A stretch of 64,000 nt of DNA, from positions 91,001,560 through 91,065,559 of the forward strand of contig NC_092459.1 in the NCBI RefSeq assembly GCF_047495875.1. The letters are read 5' to 3'. Under the pieces are notes generated by a model that was given only the letters and a program-made list of their open reading frames with translations, made no database searches and was not told the origin of the DNA. The DNA is from Pithys albifrons albifrons. Lineage: Eukaryota; Chordata; Aves; Passeriformes; Thamnophilidae. Positions 36,301 through 45,300 of the stretch are shown in pieces. The first letter of the stretch is position 1, and each line of letters begins with the position of its first letter. Position numbers and translations under genes: made by a program.

Positions 36301-39300
36301 TTCTCTCCCTTTTTCTGCCATTGTATTCAATGCAGCACAATACACTTAATGGCAGATTTATAATTAGGTTGTAAAACGAAGAGCCAAGCTCAAGAGAACT
36401 CTGCTGCTCTGCAAGTTATTAAAACCTTAAGCAGTGTGTATGTATCATCAAAACAAAAGACAAAACAAAACCCAAGTAGTTTTCTGAATTAGCAGTTTTC
36501 TGTAACAATTTTTTGGTGGGGCATGCTGCTTAGTATTTTTAGAGCAAGTATTCCTTTGGGAAAAGACAGTTACAGGAACCAGAGGGCAGCTTTGTGGAAG
36601 TTCATTTGTTTCAGTGAAAGAGAATATTTTCCAGGGACTACAGGTCTCAAGGCTTATATTTATATTTAAAATGAAGGAGAAAGGAGACCGATACCAGAAC
36701 AGCAAATGACTCTTTGGTTTGCTACTCTAGGGATATAAGAAGTATCTTGAGACTCTTCTCCAGCATGGGTGAATTAAGTCTTGGTGAATGCAGCTGGTTT
36801 GCAGCTCTGTTGAGGGTCATGGACGCTTTCCATGTGCCCTGCTACATCTGAGGGCTCCGTTCTGCAAGTAAATCTCAACTGCCTACCTCTCTCCATAGCT
36901 GTGAGGCTCATGGATCACAGTCTGTATTCCTTTACTGCTGTGTCCACAAACACTGGTGGAGAAAGCCTTTGGCTGGGGCAGCTTACAGGAATGTACAGCT
37001 TAAATATGTACCTTGTTGAACAGAACTGAGCTCAAGATCTACCGGAACATCCTTGACACTTGGAATTCATTCTTTTCCAAAGACACAGTGAAAAATCTAT
37101 AACTAAGACTGTGCTAAAATCACTTTCCCTTGCATTTATGAATTACTCTAGTTGAACATAGTCCTTCACTTTCATAGACAACCATTTTCTTAAAACTTTG
37201 TGCTGCAGTGTTTACAGTCTAGCTTACTTTTAGCTATGCAACCCTTAAATACCAGTCTTTATAAGAACTAAGAGTAGACTTCTTTCTAGGCAGAACAATG
37301 GTATTCAGACTGGTTTGAGTTAGTGGTGAAAGAGAAATATTTCCTGCAGAGATTTCTTACAAACCTGATGAAATTTGATCTCTGTCTTGAAATTTAGATG
37401 TAAATTGCTGAGTCTGCTCTAAGTATGCAAGTTCCCATTCTTCCGTTTCCCTGTTCATGTTCCTTCTGGGAGTGTAATGGTCCATTTGCCATGCCTGCTT
37501 AATGTTGCCTGCAGCTGCACCTTTAGAAAACCATACAGTTACATAACAAGGAACATTCATATCAGTGAAATAAGCAATGTGGGTTTTTTTAAAAAATATT
37601 TTCCTGTCTAAGACTTGGGGGAATTAAAAATACTCATTTGGTCTGATAACCTAGTGGTTAGGGAAAGTACCTGGAAGTCTCTGGGCATCTCTTCTCATCT
37701 TGAATCTTCTGTAATCCTTTTACATACTTGGCCAATTTGTCTGTCCCAAATGATGTTTTACCTGTTAGATTTTATTTTATTTAGTGATCTCTATTTTGGG
37801 AGATGAGGTAAAACATAAAGATTTCTGGGAATCTCAAATGGTGTTGCATAGCTAAGGCTGTAGTGTGCTGCTTCACTGAAGTTGCAGAATGCAAGGTAAG
37901 ATTTGGGAAAAGTTAAGTCATTCAGCCCTATTTACTTAGACAGTGTTTTCTGAGGAATAATGTATTTTGAATGTTTTTAAATGCCTGAATTGGAACTTAA
38001 ACTTGGCGAACACTGTTTTAGGTGGCGCAGCAAGTTAGGACCATACTTGATAGTTTTCTGAAAACTGTAATAATAAAGAAAAATCCTGCTTTGATTTTAC
38101 TGATGTTTAATCTATCAATATCAGTGGAAATTACATATTGTGGTGGTTGTAGAGTTAGGAAATACATTGAGATAAGGAGGTATGAGACACAATGTTAAGG
38201 CACTGCTCAGTTCAAATACATCTTAATTTTTAACACTGTTCATATTTTCCCTCCCATTTCTTTTCATGATTGGTGAGAGAGATGGGAGTAATGATACTGT
38301 CTTACTGAAATTTTGAGGCCACCCAAGGTTCCCTCTGCTCTTCTTTACTGATAGAGAAAGCTCGGACCAACACCCTTCTCAGTGCACCTCTACAATTTGG
38401 AAAATTTTGCTTCATGTAGAGCAGATGCTATGAAAAGGAGGATGCAAGTGGAATGACTTTGTAGTTTCAGAGAAGTTGTTCTTAAAAGTAGACTTATAAC
38501 TTGAATAGTAATGTGTTTCTGAGGCTAGATTCTTGTCTTTATTTGCCTGAGAAGTGCCAGGGGCAGTATTTGAGTCTAGCTTTATGAAAAATGAGAATCA
38601 CATTACTTATTTGAAAAAGAATAATACTACAGGTCTATTGAGAGAGGAAAAATGGTGAAAGAAACCCCCTTTTCCCCCAGGTAGGAACAGATTACAGCGA
38701 TCTGGAACACTGAATTCTGGAGATACCCATGTAGAAAATGCTTCTGGTCATGTGAAGTTTATGCTGCAAAGCACTGACATCCAGGAAGGCCAAATCCAAG
38801 ATCTACCCTTTGTTAACACACCATTTATTTTGGATAGGAGAAAATACAAACCTATAAATTAGGGAGAACAGGGTTTAGCTTTAGCTTTGGATTTCCAGGC
38901 TTTTTGTACTCATTGATACTGACCACAGAGAGGGTTGGAGGCATGTATAAAATTGTTATAAATGACAGACAGAAAATTGTGGATTGCACTTAATGTACTA
39001 CGTCTTAATTAATTTGTGTATCAAATTACTGTCTTATATTTTCACTATCAGCAGTATTTGTTTGATCTGGTAGAAATAATTGCTGTTTCATTCTGGAAAA
39101 TGACATTTGAGCTTGAGACTTCCATCTCTATATTGTAAAACTTCCATATTCTTAAAATTTAGGAGCACCTGTATTCTTCTTGCCAGACCATAAGGAGATG
39201 GAGCTGCCAAATTTAAGGGAGTAGTCATCTCCATTGCAAAGTCAATAATCTCTAAAGTTTCTAACTCTAAAGCAATAACTCTTTCACCTTCTAATAAATA

Positions 39301-42300
39301 AAAGTGCATTGATGGGTGACTGAACAAGGTAGAGTTACTTGTGGCAAGATCAAAGCAATACAGTTTTAAGGGAGTCTGAAGTTTATTGGACTTCAGTATA
39401 TTTCTCCTCTTTCTACTAGTACTGAGAGGGGAAACCCCCTCAGTTTACTTAGTAAACACATATGCAGTGTGCTATGGAGCAACTTTTAAATATTTCCTTG
39501 ATGCTTTACGTTGTTTTCTTCTGCACCCCAGCACAGGCAAGTATTTTCTCATGGGATGTTTGTGTTAATATGAAGATAATGTACTGAAAAGAGATGAGCA
39601 TTGTTCTTTGCATGACTAAACTAAGACATTTAAATTCTGCTTGGCTGGGAAGGTAAAACCAAGTGCAGACATGATCAGAAGGGAGTAGCTTTTGCAGAAT
39701 GTGTTGATATAGACAAAGAAAATTGCAAAGTAGTGTCTACCTGCGGAGGTCCACGAGAAGTTTTGCGTGGTCTCAGCCCTAGAATTGTGTCCTCCTTGTG
39801 CTCCCAAAAACGAGCAAAGGAACACGTCCTGAAGTAAGCAGAGGGAAGCCAATTACCAGCAACAGAAAGGGAGCAGTGGAAAAAAAGAGAAATCACTGTG
39901 AGTTTCCAGATTATTTTGATTGCCTCTGTCATACGCTTGGGGCAAGAAGTGCCTTTCTTTTGTGCTGTGACATGAGGTGGCATTCCTCTTGTGAAGCCAC
40001 ATTTCTCTTGAGTTCTGGGCTGGTGGTTTGCATTCTGGCTGTGGTTTTGAAGAGATGTGGCCCTTGAAAAATGGGGAGGAGGACTGACAGCAGTGTAGGA
40101 AACCTGTGGTGGAAATCCTGCAGGAATTACTGAAGAATGAGAAGTCTCCTGTGTCTTTTGCTGACCTGTCTGGCACTTCCTGTGACCTTAGTTTTCTGCC
40201 TTACTAATTTTGTGTTTATTTTGTAAAAGAGGGAAAGGAGGGTTTCACTATAGACTAAAGTCTCATTTATTGTTTCCTGTCAGGTTTTTAGCCTACATAA
40301 ATTCTTGCTTTAATAAAAGGATGATAAAGGAGAAGAGAATAGATGCAGACCTTCCATTTGATTTTGGTTTTCACATCAGTACCTGCTGCTTTTTACCTTT
40401 TCTTTTAAATTCTTTATTTCAGTCACCTAGGTAGAAAACTTGATTGTAGTCTTACTGTAAGGTCTCACTCCTTAATCACAAATTTAAGTATAGTTCATAT
40501 TTTTAGGAAAGACAAGTCCTGCATGGTTGAGGTAATTGCAATTGTATTGCCCATAGTGATTAATTCTTTCTTGTACTCTGAGTGAGTGTCAAACCAGTGT
40601 GACAGGTTTTAATAACTACTTCCCGTTAACAGAATTTTTTGTAACAATTAATGATCCTTTTGGAACATTGACATAAGATTAATGAGCTGGTCTGGCACAC
40701 TTATTATGGCACATTTTATCGAACTGAACAGCAATAGAAATGGAAGTAGACTTGAGTTTTCCCTGTCCTTGAAAGTCCTTTGCTTTCAGGCAATGCTGAG
40801 TTTTGTAACTGCAGAGGAGGAGTACTTGATGATGGGAGAGCAGTTTAGGTTCTTTACCAAAAGTGTGACTTAGTACTTTAAAAAGAGCTGTATGTCTTCT
40901 TTTTCATTCCTTCTATTGCTCTGAGGCTTGCAGGGTTATTTACATAATGTGTACTTACTTTGAGGGGCTTCACTTTTGGTTTGTATGGTTATAAATGTAA
41001 TTGTTATTAATGTAAGGATCACGCATCAGCTACTGTGTGGCAACAAAGATATGGATTTGTGAAGTGCCACTTCCTACGCAGTGACTGATGTGCATATGCC
41101 TTTGTTTTTGTCTCCAGAACAGGGTAATAGTTCTTGGCAGAGGAGAGTTGTTTCAGTGTGGAAGCACAGAATCTTGTTTTCTGTTCACTGAAATATATTT
41201 TCCTCATGGCACTTAATAAGTGGAATTAATATAATGTGTACCAACATTGGAAAAATGTGCAATTCCTTTATTAATTTATTTTAGTTCATAATAAAAATTT
41301 GTATATATGCTTGAAGATGTTAACATATAGTAAGAATTTTTTTTTTTAGTTTACTAAATGGTTTCTTTGACTCTCTCTTGGTTTTATTTGTTTGTTTCAT
41401 GTTTCTTATGTATTTGTTTGATGTAGATGTAACAGTGAGAGTCTGCACAAGATGCCAGAGCAGTGGCTGAGCTGTGTGTTGGAAGAAATCAGATCTTGTG
41501 AACCTTCATCTACACTGTGTGCAACCAGACGTAGTGCAGGAATTCCATTCTACATACAGGTACCAAATAGTGTTACTACCTCTGACTTAAATGTATTAAC
41601 CAGAAAGGACATAAAAAATAATTGTGTTTATTTCTCTCACTTCAACCCCTTTTGATCAAACAATTGGGATTTTTTATACAGGCTTTGATTGCCTTTGTGC
41701 AACCAAGAAGTTGCTTGTAGTTAAACCATACGTTTGCCATGAGGTTGATTTCAATGGTGTTTCTAAAGACCGAGCTGAAGCTCTGTGTTGCTACTGTAGT
41801 AATCCTGGCAAATTCATAAATTAATTTCCAGGTTAAGTAAGACTTTGTTAACCATGTTAAGTTGTTCTTCTTCAGTGCGAAGTAAGAGGCTGGAAAAGTA
41901 TGAACAGACCTTCATAGAATTGTAAAATGGTGGCCTGCAAAGAACTCTGGAAGTCCATGCAACAGTAATAAAGCACAAGTAATAGTGTCACAGTAACTGG
42001 TGTTGACTGACAGTCTTGAATGAGTAGGTTGCTGAAGATTGTCTGTGAATGTGGGACCATGCTCCCACAGTCTTGCCACTCCCCGTGTTACTATCAGCTC
42101 CATAAATCTCAGTGTCTTTGGCTTCTGCCAAGTTCAGAACTGATGGCTGATCAGCTGGTTGGCTGTGTTCTGTCTCTGCTTGAAGCGTCACCTCTTACTG
42201 AGTGCCCAACATTAGTATGCAGGAGCTCATCTGCATCCTCGTGGGGTTAGTCACTGCAGATTACACTTAACTGTTTTCATTCCTTTGCTCCTTAAAGCAG

Positions 42301-45300
42301 CCATGTTTGCTTTCCCCTAAATTAACCACCATGGTTTTGATTTTCAACCAGTTTTCTGAGACAGGAGTCCAAGATTAACTACACAGTTTGTAACTTTCTC
42401 CACTCTCTGAAGTATTGTCTCAAGCATGTTCCAAGAATCTGAGGGACTGCTGGGAGCAAACTCTCCCTGCCAGAACAATTCATCTTGCTTGTTTTCCACT
42501 CCAAGTTTGCCCTGAGAAAGTTGAGGCAGACAGCTTCTGTCTGACCTCTCTTATGTCAGTCACAGCCTGCTCCTGGCTTTGCTAGATGTGTGTGTTCTAG
42601 ACAGCAGGGATCAGAAGTAGGGCATTGGTCTTGGAGACACTTTTCCTGTTACATTTAAGCAGTTAAATATCTTTCTTGTTTATATCTGTAAGTTGCCTGT
42701 AGAATGAAATTGTTGATTTCGTGTTTCCTGGTTTCCCTGTTCACATCCCACAGTTTGAATCCAATAGGTGTTATCTAGTGTTAATCCTGAGAATGTGAAG
42801 AAACAAACACGTTTCAATCAGTTTTTCATGTAAAAATGTACATTAATGTAAGGACTTGGTGGACCCAGTGGTATCCCGTTGCAGAAAATGTGCAGTCTGC
42901 AGTTGGCCTACATTACTGGTCTGTATTTTGGATAACAGGTCAGATGTTTCTTTTTTGACGACTTTGAAAGAGTACAAACTTAGTCAATTAATGAGAAGGT
43001 TTGAAATTAACTTTGGGATAAAGAGAGGCAATAGTGTTCTTTGGCAGTAGTTTTGAATGTGCCCATAACACTCAGTAAAATGAATTAAACCTTAAATAGC
43101 ATGTTGTGTTTAGATAAAAAAATATAAGTTATAATGTGTATCCTAACAATAGTAAAAGAAGATTATTTTTTAATGCATAAAATTAAGACACAGCATGGTC
43201 CCTTTGCTATCTACTTTCTCTGACATGTTCTTGTTTTACTAAAGCACATTATTTTAATGATAATATGTAATTTTTAAGTTTATAAGGATTTCTTAACCTC
43301 TTTAAAATAGAAATGTTTTTCTTAATACTACAAAGGTACTGCTCCAATTAGTGGGTGAGGAAACGCTGGGAATATGAGAGTTACATCTTTAACATTTTTA
43401 ACGTATGAAGTTTTAGTCTTTACTTTAGTCTATTCTATTTTTATACTTCATGAACACCCTTATTTTCCCCCCCCGCCCTCTCTGTTTCTCCTGTCATGAA
43501 AGACACTGATAAACTGACAGTGACTACTCCTGAGTTTCTACCTAACCTCTACACTTCATTTGACTTGCAGCTGATCCATTTGGTTCTTACTGATGCTGAA
43601 CAGACTCTGGGCCCCAAAGCACAAATGGATAATAATTTTTTATTAGAAATAAGTGATTTATTATTATCCAGTTTTACTGACTTGGACAAATTCAACAAGA
43701 GCTACTAGACAGAGAAGGATTGTTTTAACTCCAGTCCTGAATTTTAAATCACTATATTAGAATATTTTCATCTCAGCTGGATGTCCTACCCATTGAACTA
43801 CTCTTTGGAGATTGATGCATCTCTTCTCTCTTTTTAAAAAAATGTTCTGCTTGTTTTATCCTGTTTTGCAATCCAGAATTTATTCTTTGGTCAGCCCTTA
43901 TCTTAAATATGTATGGTATCAAAGTAAAAAATGTCCATACTAGGAAATATAAGTATGTATAATACTTTCACTGTCAGAAACAAGATAAGGTTTTTGGTCT
44001 GTGATAAATTACTATCTCTTGTATACAAGCAAGTTTCTTAGGCAAATAAATAGTGCATAAGCAGCATTTTCCTACTGTAACACTGAATGCTGAAAGAATT
44101 TGAACAAACCCAGGAGTTGAAACTGAAACTCAATTTTTGCAAATTTTTCTTTAGTCTTTGCGTGTGGTCAAAAGCTAGGCTGTAATATGGTAAATATAGG
44201 AATGTGGAGCAGAGCTGGTAGTAAAAAACTCTCTAGAAACACCTGATTTTTCTTTTTTCTTATTTTTTCTTTTTTTTTTTTTTACTTTATGTAGGCTTTG
44301 TTAGCATCAGAGCCCAAGAAGAGCAAAACAGATTTGCTGAAAACGGCAATGAAAGAATTGATATCTTTGGCTACACCTTCGAATGAATCATTAAGTGTAA
44401 TTCCACAGGTAAAATTCAGCCTCTCATCAAAAAGCAAATGTCAAAAATGTGTTTACACTATTTCAAACAGTTAAGGAAAGCCTGCGTTTTTAATAAGAAC
44501 ATCCTGATTTTAATATCTATAGCTGGATTTTAAAATATGGTTATGTGTGCAAAGGTTCTGAAGTTGCTGGCATTTGCAATCTGTTTAAGATACTAAAAAA
44601 TGGATTGGAAATAATTTCCTTTCTTTTTTCTAATGCAACAAATGCACTCGTTATTTGGTCAGCTTACTGCCTGTAGTATTTCTAAACAAACAGATAAGTA
44701 ACTTCCTTTTTACAAGGAAATTAATAGGCAAGCTTTTGTTTACATTTAGAGTAAATAACTTAGTTACTTATGCATAAATCATATTGTATGCAGTAAAACA
44801 CTACATGAAAAGTGATTTTATGTCTGCTTTTAGTAACTTCTAAAACTTAAATACATATATTTGTAATACTAAAATATATTTTAAAGGCAAGACCTTTATC
44901 TTCAAAATGTTGTTACAACATACTCGATCTTTCTGTTTATAAGTGCAAGCCATAATTTGTTGACAATACTTAGAAGTTTGTCCTAATGGCTTTGCCAGAC
45001 CTTCTGCTGATATAAATTGATGTAGCCTTGTCAGAATCTCATGCTGCATGGATTGCCACCTTCCCTTACAGAGGGAAGAGAAATATCAGAAAAGGCTCCA
45101 TATGGTGTAGCGAGCCTGGCTGTCAGTTTTAGCTTAATATTGTCCTCCTGTAAGTTGTAGTTTATTTTTTCTCACAGTATCTACAGCGTGTCAAGAATGT
45201 TGGAAAAGATGATTCTAAACTTTGAAAGTTATTTTTATAGCCATGATAAGCTAAGGAAAAAAGAATGTTGGCCTTCGCTTCCAAAGCCTGGACTATAGTT

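Larger units (their letters stand above)
34549..41426. other. THADA intron 21 (6.9 kb)
   Basis: AT-rich intron between coding exons 21 and 22. It contains a CR1 tail (about 36080-36118), a possible tRNA-derived SINE (37638-37770), and many chance ORFs of 60-107 codons on both strands, none recognised. No other gene is visible. Confidence 0.6.

Noticed and set aside
41912..41960. Another antisense CR1 3' end
   Set aside because: Only about 20 bases resemble the CR1 terminus and the following sequence diverges, so it is mentioned in the intron 22 entry only.
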